Shown one piece after another: positions 31,378 to 41,967 of a stretch of DNA of 64,000 bases. Numbering within the stretch: the first letter of the stretch is position 1; each line of letters begins with the position of its first letter. The notes beneath the pieces are model-generated. The model searched no databases. It worked only from the letters and a program-made list of their open reading frames with translations, and was not told the origin of the DNA. The translations under genes were made by a program, and so were the position numbers. This DNA comes from Odontocerum albicorne (Eukaryota > Arthropoda > Insecta > Trichoptera > Odontoceridae). Where the stretch lies: NCBI GenBank assembly GCA_949825065.1, contig OX463849.1, forward strand, positions 43,869,307-43,933,306. The letters run 5' to 3'.

Positions 31378-32461
31378 ATGGGATAAACAGTTTTTGATAA
31401 AATAAACTACAATACATGTATAAATATTTACGAATAATTTTGTTCAACGCCATTTTTCCTCCGAAGTGTGTGTTACATCTGTGCGCTATCGAAGTGACTT
31501 GTTTTACAATAACGATAAAGTGTAAAATATATTTTTTTATGTTATTTGACATTTTAAGATAAAAAGTGTTGATCACGCCAGAGAATAATTTTATTTTATT
31601 TTTAAATTCATCGAGCTGATTCAATTTAGGCCGGAAAAAGAACAGGATGGACGAACAATGATGAAATTCCTTTTTTACACGGCATATACTTTAATTACTT
31701 GTTCAATTACTGTTTTTCGTTACACAGAAAATGTTTTCAATTTATTTTTTTTTACAGCTTGTATTTAAATAGTTTACGAAAACAAATGTGTATCCTTTGA
31801 AAATTCATTAAGACATATCGCCACACGAGAGACTTTTTTTAGTTTAATGAAGTAATATTTAATACAAATATTTGACAAAGACCTATATACGAATATTTAT
31901 CTACTAGTAAAGAACCAACCTAATTTATATATTATAACTATGAACTAACTTAATTTTATAATAGTTTCCTAATTTTTATTTTCAATAATCTTTATATTGA
32001 ATTTATAAGTAGTTAAAACCTACACAAGACTTATAACTTGATAACAATGCTTAGAACTTATCTTAACAAACTTTACGCTTATAGATCTTTCTTTTGTAAT
32101 TTACTGGATATTTTGTCAACACATGATAAACTTATTCCCTTGAGAGGTTTAGATATTTCGTTGTAGAATAAAAAAAATTTAAAATCAGTCTTTCTCAGAT
32201 GTGAGTGATATTTTTTTTAGGTAATATGTTGTTGACCTCATCCCTAACTCTCCTATTTAATTCGGGTTTTAAAACGGCTTTGGTTAACGAAAGAGAACGT
32301 AAGAGGTCTAGTGAATAAAGCCGTTGCTGTCTGCTGATGTCTGAAGAAGTTGTCTGAAATAATAAGTACATGAGAATAGACAATAAGGTAAAAATTTCCA
32401 AAGCATGTGCGAGACCAATAATAACTTGTATAATAAAGTCTGAAACAGATGTAAAAAAAAC
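31378..32461. other. AT-rich spacer
   Basis: No repeat or gene recognised. The minus-strand frames at 31361-31624 and 32195-32476 have hydrophobic, low-complexity composition and no motif. Confidence 0.4.
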
Positions 32462-33011
32462 AAAAACTATCCTCAAAACATATTGTTTATTGCCCTGTAG
32501 CGACCATGCGTGCGGTCACTGAACCCATTGAGGCAACCCTTGGCCGCTCGGTCATTGAATTCGCATTATAAGAAATGCGAGACAAGCACCGGGCGAAGGT
32601 CGCCCGCTCGGTCATTGAACTCACTATTAGCGGAGAACGAGACAGCGACATATCTTCCGCGCTGTCCTACAAAGCAATGAATACCCTACGTGATGAAAAT
32701 AAATATATTGTGAGGCGGAGACGAGACGGCGACATATCTCTTGCGACGTTTATCAATAAAATACCTCTTTGCATTTTCCGATTTCAAACGAGTTTTATTA
32801 AACCAACGATCATCCTCATCATCTTTCCATTAAGGAACAACCGTTCCTAAAGCCCTATTGCAATTTCTTCCAACCAACCAGAAATATGTTTTAATGCCCC
32901 CTAAGTGAAAACAAGACTGGAATCCCTTTTTTTTTTAAATCTGGGTTCCAGCGAGAATTGAACCCGCAACCTCCAGATGGGCAGACAAGCGTTTTACCAC
33001 CAGGCCACGGA
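32462..33011 (-). mobile_element. SINE1, interrupted by a solo LTR
   Basis: From 33011 the minus strand reads ATCTCCGTGGCCTGGTGGTA, AAACGCTTGTCTGCCC, GGAGGTTGCGGGTTCAATTC, GGAACCCAGATTTAAAAAAA, AGTCTTGTTTTCACTTAGGG, TTGGTTGGAAGAAATTGC as far as 32856. The missing piece of the 3' half (GGGCAATAAACAATATG) lies at 32477-32495, beyond the inserted LTR. Both Pol III boxes are intact in sequence. Confidence 0.9.
32496..32851 (+). mobile_element. solo LTR (copy 2), 4-bp TSD GCCC
   Basis: Begins TGTAGCGACCATGCGTGCGG and ends CAACCGTTCCTAAA. GCCC occurs on both sides (32492-32495 and 32852-32855), and removing the LTR with one GCCC restores an uninterrupted SINE1 sequence, which proves a clean insertion. 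It carries AATAAA near 32756. It is homologous to 11397-11782 but differs by indels and many substitutions. The open frame across 32575-32850 is not a gene. Confidence 0.88.
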
Positions 33012-33365
33012 GATCGTTAATTACTAAGTTTGCCAATAACTGAATGGTTTTATTTTCAAATATGATGATTCAATGTGGTGTTCTATAAAAATCCCCATCA
33101 AGCCTTGCTTCTACAAAAAATACTTGTCCATACGAATTGTTTATATCATACGAGTATAAAGCATGAAAATAGATCTATGTCAGATGGAAAGTCACCTTTA
33201 TAAAATTTATATCTATGATATATCTTCATGCATACGCGTGCGAGATGAAATAGAAAACCTTTGACTATATTTTCTTGTGCCCTATACGCGTCTCATTGGA
33301 TATACGAGTGTAAATGTCCCCCGTATATTTGACGTGTTGAATTTACTGTCCAAACTATATAGCCT

Positions 33366-33591
33366 GTACCCGGCGGTAAGTAATACACATCGGGCTTAAG
33401 AAAGAGACTGTCGGCCATAATCGGCTTTGTAGAGCGTCGTCTCTGTACCTAGAACGCTTAACAACGACTGACAAATCGCGATGGAACACGTGTATGAATG
33501 ACAGAGACGACGCTCTACAAAGCCGAAGTTAGCCGATTATGGCCGAGAGTCTCTTTCTTAAGCCCGATGTGTATTACTAACCGCCGGGTAC
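33366..33591. mobile_element. fold-back MITE-like element, 82/91-bp arms
   Basis: The left arm (33366-33447) starts GTACCCGGCGGTAAGTAATA and runs to GAGCGTCGTCTCTGT. The right arm (33501-33591) is its inverse with one ~9-bp insertion and few mismatches. The 53-bp centre is unique. GC content is well above the surroundings. There is no coding capacity, and no clear target duplication, although related words TTTACTGTCCAAAC and TTTACTGTTCAAAC flank it. Confidence 0.85.
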
Positions 33592-34977
33592 TGTGCACTA
33601 ATTTACTGTTCAAACGATATACATGAATTTACTGTCCAACCCTCTTTATTTTAAGAAATTAACTTGTTCAATATTAGTTTTCTACATAATATTCCACTGT
33701 CACCTTTCCTTTTTATTTTCATTGACATAAAGCATTTTTTAATAAGGAAGAATACCTAATTAACTTTTAATAATATTACCCTGTCGTCTAGAATTTTATC
33801 TATCGTCTGTACTTGACAAAATATGTATTCATTTATTATATGTACATGACCGAACTATCATCGTTAATACATAATTTCATGTTATCGTACTGTGTCAGTT
33901 CGATGACGTGTTATTATGTATTATCCATGGCCTCATGACCAAATCATCTTAATGCTATTTTCTTCACCTCACTAACACTCGCTTAAGCCATTCGTTTCTC
34001 TTACTTTCTTACATAGTCAAGGAACTGGATAAAAAAATAGCCCCCTTTTTGAATTATGAAAATTATAATGACCTTTACCCCGATAATATTTATTTAATTA
34101 AAATAAGAGAAATAGGGAATGGGTGGATGGAAGATGAATTTGTCTAACGAACCGTCTCATGTCCGCAACGGGATCCACGTTTATTTAATAATCGATAGTC
34201 AACTAATTTCTTCGGAAGAAGGAAAAGTAAATATCGTTTTTTTTTTTGTCTATTTTCTTTAATTTTCAGTATCAATTGAATAATGTTACAAGTAAGTATC
34301 GATGTTAACGCAAATATTTTTTCAATAAAATCTTACATTATTATTGACATCACATCATATGGACTCCTTCATCTTTCATGTCTGAGCTGAAACACATCTT
34401 GAGCTTTCTTCAACGTCGATTTATCTGACGACGCAGTCAGTTCTGACGACGACATGGTTAACAGTGGTTCTCCTCTTGTTTACTCGATCTCTATTTGGGG
34501 CATCTTCCACTTGCGATTGCGAAGATTTTTTACCTTATTTTGCTTGAAAATATATTCCACTATCACTCTGAGCAAGTTATCTTTTAAATTGTTAAAAAAA
34601 ATATTAATTACTTCCGAAAAAAGTGTGACAAACCATGATTTTTTTAAAATATGTACATTCCGTCCGTCCAATAGAAGAGAAATAAAAGTAGTGCTAAAGA
34701 AAATTAATTAAACATCTTAATTGAAATTCATTCAATACAATCCAACAAATGCTAAAATCACCATTACGGTCAAAATAGATAATAAAACTAGTTGTACAAT
34801 ATAAATCTTAATAACATGCTATTATTTGTTTTAATATTATTCATGTACATTTTTATTATAGTTTTTATCAAATGTCTTTAATGTAAAAATGAATTAAATG
34901 GCAATTCTGAATTTATTTCTTGTACTTATATTGCCCTCCGTATCAAAGACAAAAGGCATGCAGGTTTAACTCATTTA
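33592..34977. other. AT-rich spacer
   Basis: Apart from three copies of a short word (TTTACTGTYCAAMC) around 33350-33640, nothing was recognised. Overlapping frames at 34454-34711 lack any motif. Confidence 0.4.
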
Positions 34978-35050
34978 ATCCCACGGGGCTGGTCATCGGT
35001 CTCAACTGGTGTATAGGGAACATCCCACGGGGCCGATCATCAGCCTCAAA
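34978..35050. repeat. direct doublet, ~29-bp unit
   Basis: ATCCCACGGGGCTGGTCATC and ATCCCACGGGGCCGATCATC, each followed by related GGTCTCAA/AGCCTCAA, lie 44 bp apart. Confidence 0.75.
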
Positions 35051-35245
35051 GTTTTCATACAAGTTTTTATGTTGAATATATATTTTTTAACTTTGAGAAT
35101 CATTCAATTTTAAAACAATGCATTTAAAACTAAATATTAACAGAGATAAAAAACAAAATATGAACTAATGGTTTTTGCCAAAACATGCTGGGATTAATAG
35201 GGTTAAGGTGCATTTAGTCATATCTGTTGAAATTATTTGGATGTT

Positions 35246-35440
35246 TATAAATTTTGATGTAATATATTTCGATAACATATTTTACATTGCATAATCAATT
35301 TCGATATAATATATTTCGTTAACATATTGTACATTGCATAATCAATTTCGATATAATATATTTCGATAACATTTTGTACATTGCATAATCAATTTCGATA
35401 TAATATATTTAGATAACATATCATATTGTACAGTGCATAA
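35246..35440. repeat. ~53-bp tandem repeat, 3.5-4 units
   Basis: The unit contains AATTTCGATATAATATATTT, CGATAACATATTGTACATTG and CATAATC. The last unit has an extra CATATT. Confidence 0.9.
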
Positions 35441-35834
35441 TCCAATTTCAGATTTATTTCCATTTTGTATTTCTGCTGTGTCGATTTAATCAACTCTGTG
35501 TTGTTAAAAAATATTTCTTTTTTCTTTTAACTTACATTTATTATTTTTGAGATGTGATCACATTTGATTGGTCCACGATCCTTCCTCTCATCCAGATTGT
35601 TAGCGCAAATTAATCAAGCTGACTTAATTTGTCAAGAGAGTTCTACGAATTTTCGCCGAGACTTTTTTTAACCACCTACTTGCCTGGATTCGACATCGGA
35701 GACGTGTTTAGGATTCTCAATTCTTCACTAGAGTTAACCCCCTATGCGTTTCCACCCTGAAAATGTTGAGTTTTGGCCCTTTAATCAAACCAACACGTAA
35801 GACAAAACAAAACCATGAGATGTTAAGAAAAATA

Positions 35835-36152
35835 TTTGAGAATGAATATTGCGTAATCCAAATTCATGGTGATAGAAAAGTGTGAAAAAAGCAATGGAAA
35901 TTTGATACGTGGAAGAATAATGAAATATTAGAGCAAACTGAAGAATTTCGCTATTTATTTACTATTTTTTCAGATGATGGAAGCGTTAAAAAAGATATCG
36001 AATGGCGTGTGGTGGTGATTGGAATAAATACTGTGAAGAAGCGTACACTGAGAAAAATACGTGTTGTAATTGTAAGTAAGGTCTAGAGGGATAGAAGAGT
36101 TTGGCGTTTAGCAGCAGGGAAACGGCTTGATGGTTTGTATGTATGTATAAGT
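35835..36152 (+). mobile_element. LINE-A copy with internal deletion
   Basis: Reads EEFRYLFTIFSDDGSVKKDI and EWRV, the YLGS.FT.DG....DI..RV motif of this LINE lineage. It then jumps to KKRTLRKI and very soon to the extreme C terminus DRRVWRLAAGKR and the 3' terminus GGCTTGATGGTTTGTATG. The region between (PTLMY to RGRPR) is deleted. Retains the TATG tail. Confidence 0.7.
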
Positions 36153-37129
36153 CGTGATCAAAATGAAAAGATTTTTTATCGACTGAAAAAGTGTTAGTTG
36201 TTCGAAAAACTTAGTACATACACACATTCATTCCATCCCGCCATGCTCTTTTTATAAGTAGGCAGATGTCCAAAGCTCTCGCCTTGTCCTCATCATCATA
36301 TCTCATCATGCGTGCTTTTCTGTTTCTGAGTTCTGTTGTATAGTATAGACTTATTTAGCGTTGTTTGTAAAATTTGTTGACTAAATGATTGTGAAGATAG
36401 AAAGCTGCAGGCTGCGAACTTTGAAACTTCTTTCTTAAATCCAAGCCACTATGTGTTTATTGTTTTTTTTTATATTTTAGTTAACATTTAATACAGGTTT
36501 GATTTAACCAAATTAAATCAAATAAAAAGAAAAAAAAATTCTAAATATAACATCATGACAACATGTAACGCATGTTATGATGAAGTTTATCTTTGTGAAC
36601 AGACATAGTAATTTGCATTGGATAGAAGTTTCCTACTTTTTTTTTTTATTATTGTGACATTTAAACTAAAGTAAAAAGTGAGCTTTTAAGCATTTTATTT
36701 GGACTGGTTTCTTAGAATCAAAGGAAATCAATAATTCTTAAAAATGGAGAAAAAGCACGTTATAAAACTAAGTTTTCATTTTAATTTACCGATCAGAAAA
36801 CCAATGAGAATGCAGAACATGCTGTCGCCATGGGGACGTGGATTGATTTTACAAAAGGAATTCGCAATGAATTTTTTTCAACTTTCCCATTTCTTGGCAA
36901 TTAGTTTTACAATTTTCGTTTGGTAAGTTTTAACACTTTTCCCCCATAGTTATAAATATCTAGGTATTGTTAGATATACCATGGATATACTTTTTCAACG
37001 GTGGACGCTTTTGGCTATCGATAAGACATGTTCGCGAAAGCAATCTCGGTCTAAACGGAGATTGTTCCGTTGAATGTGATGGTCAGGTTAACCTGCGAGG
37101 ATAGTTGACGTCCATCTTTAACCCTTGTT
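36153..37129. other. AT-rich spacer
   Basis: Near 36555 there is a small palindrome (CATGTAACGCATGTTATG). 37000-37125 has higher GC and may be the 5' continuation of repeat Z copy 2, but no counterpart precedes copy 1. A 60-codon frame at 36744-36926 is not recognised. Confidence 0.4.
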
Positions 37130-37640
37130 AGAAATTACCCCACGATTCTAAAAGCCTGTCTAGAGGCCCAGCTTGGAAACAACAATGATCGTCATCTCCC
37201 GTGGGAAGATGGACATTTAACGTTTTCCCTTACATCGAATCTAAATTCAGTTTACATTGGTACATCTTCGAACCATTGGTTATTCCAATCTAGTAGCGTT
37301 AAATAATAGTTTACCTCTGCATTCGAAGTCTTCTATGAAAGTACTGGCAACTTGCTGTGCTGTTTGAACTCCAGAGCAGTGTAGTAGATACTTAAGCCAA
37401 GTATCTACTACACTGCATGTAATTTTCCTTTTCCCATGACGTTGGACAGTAAACTTTACATTAACGCTACTATTCTTTTCACCCTCAAGTGTGACGCCGC
37501 CGGAGGAGTCCCTTTGAGAAGTTCCTTATTCCGCTCATGAAAAATAAAGGAGATTTCAATCTTCTAGTGTAGATCGCTCTGAATGGTGACTTGACTTTTC
37601 CACCAGGCAGCGTAGGTAGTAACGGAATCAAACAGAACTG
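37130..37640 (-). repeat. repeat Z, copy 2 (unclassified)
   Basis: Counterpart of 15455-16135, with the landmarks AAAAGCCTGTCTAGAGGCCC, ACATTGGTACATCTTCGAA, GTACTGGCAACTTGC, GCTGTTTGAACTCCAGAG and CAATCTTCTAGTGTAGATCG in the same order. It is about 150 bp shorter through deletions in the middle. On the minus strand, QTAQQVASTFIEDFECRG and KLLFNATRLE continue the peptide trace seen weakly in copy 1. A perfect hairpin (37376-37416) replaces CTTAAGCC in copy 1. Confidence 0.6.
37376..37416. repeat. perfect inverted repeat, 18-bp arms, 5-nt loop
   Basis: GCAGTGTAGTAGATACTT, loop AAGCC, AAGTATCTACTACACTGC. It sits inside repeat Z copy 2 between GAACTCCAGA and the following Z sequence. Copy 1 has only AACTTAAGCCACTTT at that point. 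Confidence 0.97.
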
Positions 37641-37796
37641 CAAAAGAGATAAAAGAGTGACTGCTGGTGCCATATTCCGATTAGAACACGTGCATTAGTT
37701 ATTACTTCGTGTTCGCTACATTGATGTTAGTTAAGATAAACACAGGCTAGCTTACTTTTGAGCGACGACAAACAAACTCACACAACGCTATTCACG

Positions 37797-37915
37797 GTGA
37801 GCGCACTCAACCCATACATGAGCTCCTGAGCGCGCTCGACTCACTGGTATTTACTAGCGCGACTCACGTGCATAACGGCTCATGTGGGTGAGCGTGCTCT
37901 AGTCAGTACATAGAT
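37797..37915. repeat. imperfect GC-rich inverted repeat
   Basis: GGTGAGCGCACTCAACCCAT and ACATGAGCTC in the left half face CTCATGTGGGTGAGCGTGCTC in the right half. The centre has further CTCACTGG and ACTCACGTG words. GC-rich compared with the flanks. Unidentified; possibly a decayed palindromic transposon. Confidence 0.55.
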
Positions 37916-38078
37916 TTACGCTTCGTCTTCAGTTCCACTTTTTTGAATTCGAAAATTATAATTCTCATTATTTTTTTTATTTTTGTTTAGACGATTCGCC
38001 CTGATTGTACGATTAATGTCAAAAATGCTTAATTTTCCATTTTTGTTAATTTAAATGTGAATGTCGATATCGGAAATT

Positions 38079-38248
38079 ATTTTAGAGAATACGCTTAAAC
38101 ATTTGTATTATTAAATGATAAACGATACGGTATATTGAGGAGGGAGGGTGGGAACAGTGACCAATTTTAGAGAATACGCTTAAACATTTGTATTATTAAA
38201 TGATAAACGATACGGTATATTGAGGAGGGAGGGTGGGAACAGTGACCA
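38079..38248. repeat. 85-bp tandem duplication, two identical units
   Basis: The unit starts ATTTTAGAGAATACGCTTAA and ends GGGTGGGAACAGTGACCA. The two copies (38079-38163 and 38164-38248) are identical as read, so the duplication is recent, or an assembly artefact. Confidence 0.95.
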
Positions 38249-38929
38249 ATTTTAACTAGTAAATTGTACATGTTCCTCGAGGAGGAGTAATTTCAATAGT
38301 TTTTATACATTTTGAACATTTTTTTGTTTAATTTCTATTGAAGTTTTAACTGAACCCGAGTTTCAATCTTGTATTTAAAGTTTTAAATCTGGACAACAAA
38401 ATATCCACGTTTAATTTTTGCAAAATTTTTTTAAACATATGAAGGACAAGGTGGTTTTCCCTTAATTCATATTTACACTTGAAAGGGTTAGTCACCGACT
38501 AGTAATTATTAAACAACTAGTTAAAAAAACTTGAATTTCTATTGCCATGAAATAAAATTCTTCCTAAGAAATGCTTATTTTTTGTTTCTCATGTTAATTA
38601 CATTTTGTCTTTCTTAAGGATACCTAATAAAAATAAAATAAAAATGATCAAGTAAAGGAAAGATTAAAAGTGTCTAAGATGGTCTTGCTTATTTTAAAAT
38701 TAATATCGATCAATATAAGGTTCTCAAAAGCTCCCTAACTCGATAACTTTATAAATGAATTAGGCAACGATATTTTGAGAAAGCTTTCGTATAATTATAA
38801 TTATAGTCAGTTGTTTTAAAATCCGGCTTTGAAGTTTTCGCTTCATAAATTCGATGCTTATAGAAGTCAATAGAAATTAAAATTTGTAGCGTATTATATA
38901 ACATTTTCTTTAAATACAGTTCTATTTGA

Positions 38930-39010
38930 CGGGTATGTTGTCATGTGGCAATCTCTTCGCATCAACGAGAAATATTTCAGTTGCCTTGAGTGAAAACGAA
39001 ACTAGAACCC
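38930..39010 (-). mobile_element. SINE1 3'-half fragment
   Basis: The minus strand reads TAGTTTCGTTTTCACTCAAG, GCAACTGAAATATTTCTCG and GAAGAGATTGCCACATG. The head is not present. Confidence 0.7.
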
Positions 39011-39095
39011 TTTATATTTTCAATAACATTAAAAGCATTTTGAGAATTTTATTATATTTTATTTGTATTATATTGTATGACCTTTTGTTCTATAC

Positions 39096-39160
39096 AGTAT
39101 AATCTGGCGGACTTAATGCCATGTTGAGATATCTTCCAGCAGACCAGGATCTCCTGCACC
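39096..39160 (-). mobile_element. SINE1 3' end fragment
   Basis: The minus strand carries GGTCTGCTGGAAGATATC and the end CCGCCAGATTATACTG. Followed in the head direction by a decayed CCACCCGAAGGCTAATGG. Confidence 0.6.
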
Positions 39161-39217
39161 TTTTTGAACCATTAGCCTTCGGGTGGAAAACACGCTTTGA
39201 AAAAGAAATTATAATAT

Positions 39218-39318
39218 AGTATACAGGACAACCTGGTGAATTTATTGCTACGTGGAAATCTTTCCCAATTAGAAAATATTAAAGATGCTTTAAATGAGCT
39301 AGAACCTTTTTAAAAAGT
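39218..39318 (-). mobile_element. SINE1 3'-half fragment
   Basis: The minus strand has AAGGTTCTAGCTCATTTAAA, TTTCTAATTGGGAAAGATTT and CACCAGGTTGTCCTGTATAC. This is the third SINE1 piece within 400 bp in the same orientation, and it leads into a tandem repeat. Confidence 0.75.
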
Positions 39319-39324
39319 TTAATA

Positions 39325-39615
39325 CTAAGAGGAATGGGTGGCATAGTATCAAAATTAACATTTTGTATACCTCAAAGATAAGAGAAATGGGTGGCATAGT
39401 ATCCAAATTAACATTTATTATATCGAAGAGGAATGAGTGACATAATATCAAAATTAGCATTTTGTATGCCTCAAAGATAAGAGAAATGGGTGGTATAGTA
39501 TCAAAATTAACATTTTGTTTACCTCCAAGATAGGGGAATGGTTGGCATAGTATCAACATTAACATTTTGTATATCTCAAAGATAAGAGGAATGGGTGGCA
39601 TTGTATCAAAATTTA
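39325..39615. repeat. ~52-bp tandem repeat, 6 units
   Basis: The unit is AAGAGGAATGGGTGGCATAG, TATCAAAATTAACATTTTGT, ATACCTCAAAGAT. Units near 39328, 39379, 39426, 39478, 39529 and 39585 carry scattered differences. A minus-strand 100-codon frame follows the repeat and is not a gene. Confidence 0.95.
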
Positions 39616-39814
39616 TGTTTGAATATTAACACAACACACAAACACTACATTCCACCTAAAGCCAAATGTGTGACTGTCACATATCGGTAGATCTAAAAAG
39701 ATATCTTTGTGGTTTGCCTTCTCTTAGGAAGTTTTCTGCCGTTTTCTTACAAAACATGTCTTTCTTAACATATGCAAATGCAGGTAAGTTCTTATTATAA
39801 TGGCCGCAGTCACC

Positions 39815-40052
39815 TCATCCTATCAATCCTTACATTCAACTTATTTAATTGTTTTGTCTTCTTAAACTTTCTATAGACTCAAGAGTATGTTACTGCAGGA
39901 TTGTCCTCCTGTGATGCTGAGCTCCAGCTATCTCTCCATCGTTTCGGGGGTTTCCCTGGTGGACGCCGTCCATCCGGCACCCCCTGCGGAGCTATGTATG
40001 GAATTCATTATATGTACATGTTGGTACCAGTATCGTCGACGCTGTATTTTTT
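39815..40052 (-). pseudogene. LINE-D (RTE-like) C-terminal relic
   Basis: The minus strand begins ACAGCGTCGACGATACTGGT, encoding RRRYWYQHV, and continues through a degenerate GRPDGRRPPG...W region to SASQEDNPAV-like and KFKKTKQLNK. The 3' part matches 49317-49910 closely (CACAGGA...CAATCCTGC, CTCTTGAGTCTA/AGAAAGTTTAA), but this copy retains about 65 bp (CCGGATGGACGGCGTCCACC) that the 49 kb copy has lost. Only the last ~75 codons and the 3' UTR remain. Confidence 0.75.
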
Positions 40053-40059
40053 TATAATA

Positions 40060-40335
40060 TTTTTAATATGTTATTAATACTGGATTCGAAGAAGAATCTA
40101 CTCTCCAAACGTTAATATTAATACTGGGTTCGAAGAAGAGTCTACTCTCCAAACGTTATTATTAATAATGGGTTCAAAGACGAGTCTACTCTCCAAACCT
40201 TATTATAAATACTGGGTTCGAAGGAGAGTCTATTCTCCAAACGTTATTATTAATACTGGGTTCGAAGAAGAGTCTACTCTTCAAACGTTATAATTAATAC
40301 TGGGTTCGAAGAAGAGTCACTCTCCAAACGGCGTA
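40060..40335. repeat. ~45-bp tandem repeat, 6 units
   Basis: The unit is TTATTAATACTGGGTTCGAA, GAAGAGTCTACTCTCCAAAC, GTTA. GGGTTCGAA recurs at about 45-bp intervals, with one unit carrying TCAAAGACG in place of TCGAAGAAG. Followed by an AT microsatellite. Confidence 0.95.
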
Positions 40336-40496
40336 AAAACTGTCGTTTTATTATTATTATGTTAATAAATTGCTAGAGGGATTTTTGGTCACACACATAA
40401 GACACGAGTACCTATCGACTATATTGCATGATGGCCATGGAGTAGCTGTCCCCACACGTGGGTCACGTAACTAATCAGCTGATCCATTGTAGCCTG

Positions 40497-40556
40497 CGAG
40501 GCGAGGCGGGGCGAGGTGGGGTGAGGTGGGGCGAGGTGGGGCGAGGTAGGGCGCTC
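40497..40556. repeat. 10-bp GC-rich minisatellite
   Basis: Repeats of GGGGCGAGGT (with GGGGTGAGGT and GTAGGGCG variants), about 5-6 units. Strand-asymmetric G-rich, so it could form a G-quadruplex on the plus strand. Confidence 0.9.
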
Positions 40557-40754
40557 CTCAGAGATCGCCCGTAATGGGAGTTGAATACTCATAAATCCGA
40601 TATGTCTCGCTTCCGGTACTCAATTGATTCCCATCATGCATTTGAGAGATTAGTAACTATGGCTCAGTTTATTAAGGATGGTATTTTTATTTTTTCAATC
40701 ATTCTTAGTGACTTCGGTTTAGTGAGAGTTGCAAAGTCGAATACAAGTTTAGCG

Positions 40755-41229
40755 AATGTCCTTGTTGGACGTGCTGATGATTTTGATTGTTTGGTATTTA
40801 AAATAAAATACGTCGATTAGCAATGCGGAAAGTGAGAGTGAATAATCAAAGAATAGTAAACAGTGATGAATGGTCAAATGATTAATGATAAGTGATGCTT
40901 TATTTATCGGTAAGTAGGTATATATACATTTCAGAACGGGACGCGTGAGTGCGCCCACAATATATTTTTATCTCCCTCTGTGCGTGACGAGGTGGTCGAT
41001 CGAAATATTGCAGACGTCGCGAATAATATTGTGGGTAGATAATTTGTTGGCGAAAACGGCGAGACAACGCGATGCGTTCTCTTTCTACTGTGGAATGTAT
41101 CGTAAATAGTATTTGCGGGTAAACAATATCAATGTTCTGGTATGCGACCTTTGGACATTTCCGAAGGTCGTTTCGTCGGTCGTTGACCGTGCGTGTTGAC
41201 AATATTCAGGGACGACCGTAGTCCCTACA
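40755..41229 (-). mobile_element. possible LTR or other GC-richer element
   Basis: On the minus strand, a GC- and CpG-richer segment starts TGTAGGGACTACGGTCGTCC at 41229, an LTR-like TGT start. It contains AATAAA within CGATAAATAAAGCATCAC near 40905, where a polyadenylation signal would be expected. The other boundary is not clear: I find no convincing CA end. CAAGT follows 41229 and also occurs at 40744-40748. No second copy or internal genes seen. The frame 40900-41202 across it is not recognised. Confidence 0.35.
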
Positions 41230-41282
41230 CAAGTATTGAGATAAATAACATATACTCAAATTTGTATTAGAAATACATACAC

Positions 41283-41770
41283 ACGCCATTTCCCTGTCAG
41301 GGTAGACACAGAGGACAGAGCGTCATACTTTCATATCTCGACACACATGCTTTGCCTCTTCCAGCTCTATATGTCTTCTCATAAAACTCTTACGATTTTT
41401 GTGTCTTTCTTCGTTTCCTTCTATTCACTTCTTCGTGTCTTTCTTCGTTTCCTCCGATCATGATTTCCTTGGTGTTCCTCTACGATCCATGCCACTCACA
41501 TTTGCACTATATATTTTTTTGTTAGTATTTATTCAATTATTCATTCTACATGCCCAAACTATCTCAGAAAGCTCTTCTTGATCTTACTTAATAAATCAGA
41601 TTAAAGTTTACATTCATCCCTAATCACTTCTTTCCATAATCTGTCATACATTGACACTTCATGTATTATTCTCAGTGCATACATTTCACAGCACTTATTC
41701 GACTCTTTTTACTATTTTTCCATGTTCACGTTTCACTCCCATACATCAAAGTTTGGTACTAAAATTACTC
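41283..41770 (-). mobile_element. LINE-A 3' copy
   Basis: Begins at its 3' terminus (CTGACAGGGAAATGGCGTGT), then GACAGAGCGTCATACTTTC, ACTCACATTTGCACTATAT, CATTCATCCCTAATC, CACTTCATGTATTATTCTCA and CATACATCAAAGTTTGGTAC. Colinear with 23445-23960. 41399-41460 contains a small duplication (GTGTCTTTCTTCGTTTCC twice). Confidence 0.8.
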
Positions 41771-41967
41771 ATTAATTTAAAAATGACCTCCGAAACATCG
41801 ACGTGCTAAACATTAACAAGATTAGTTATTTTTTAATGGAATTGAGGTTTATAGAATTTATATTTAAAAGATTTCCAGGAAAACAAATAACCTTTCCATT
41901 TATGAGAGTTAAAAATAACACTTGTCGGGTTATGATGTTTTAAAGGGTTTTTTTTTTACGTGCCGTC

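Noticed and set aside
32930..33011. tRNA gene on the minus strand
   Set aside because: A and B boxes are good, but no acceptor stem forms and the sequence continues as SINE1.
40581..40820. 79-codon frame with an apparently balanced composition
   Set aside because: No family recognised; it abuts a possible LTR and a G-rich minisatellite. Not enough to call a gene.
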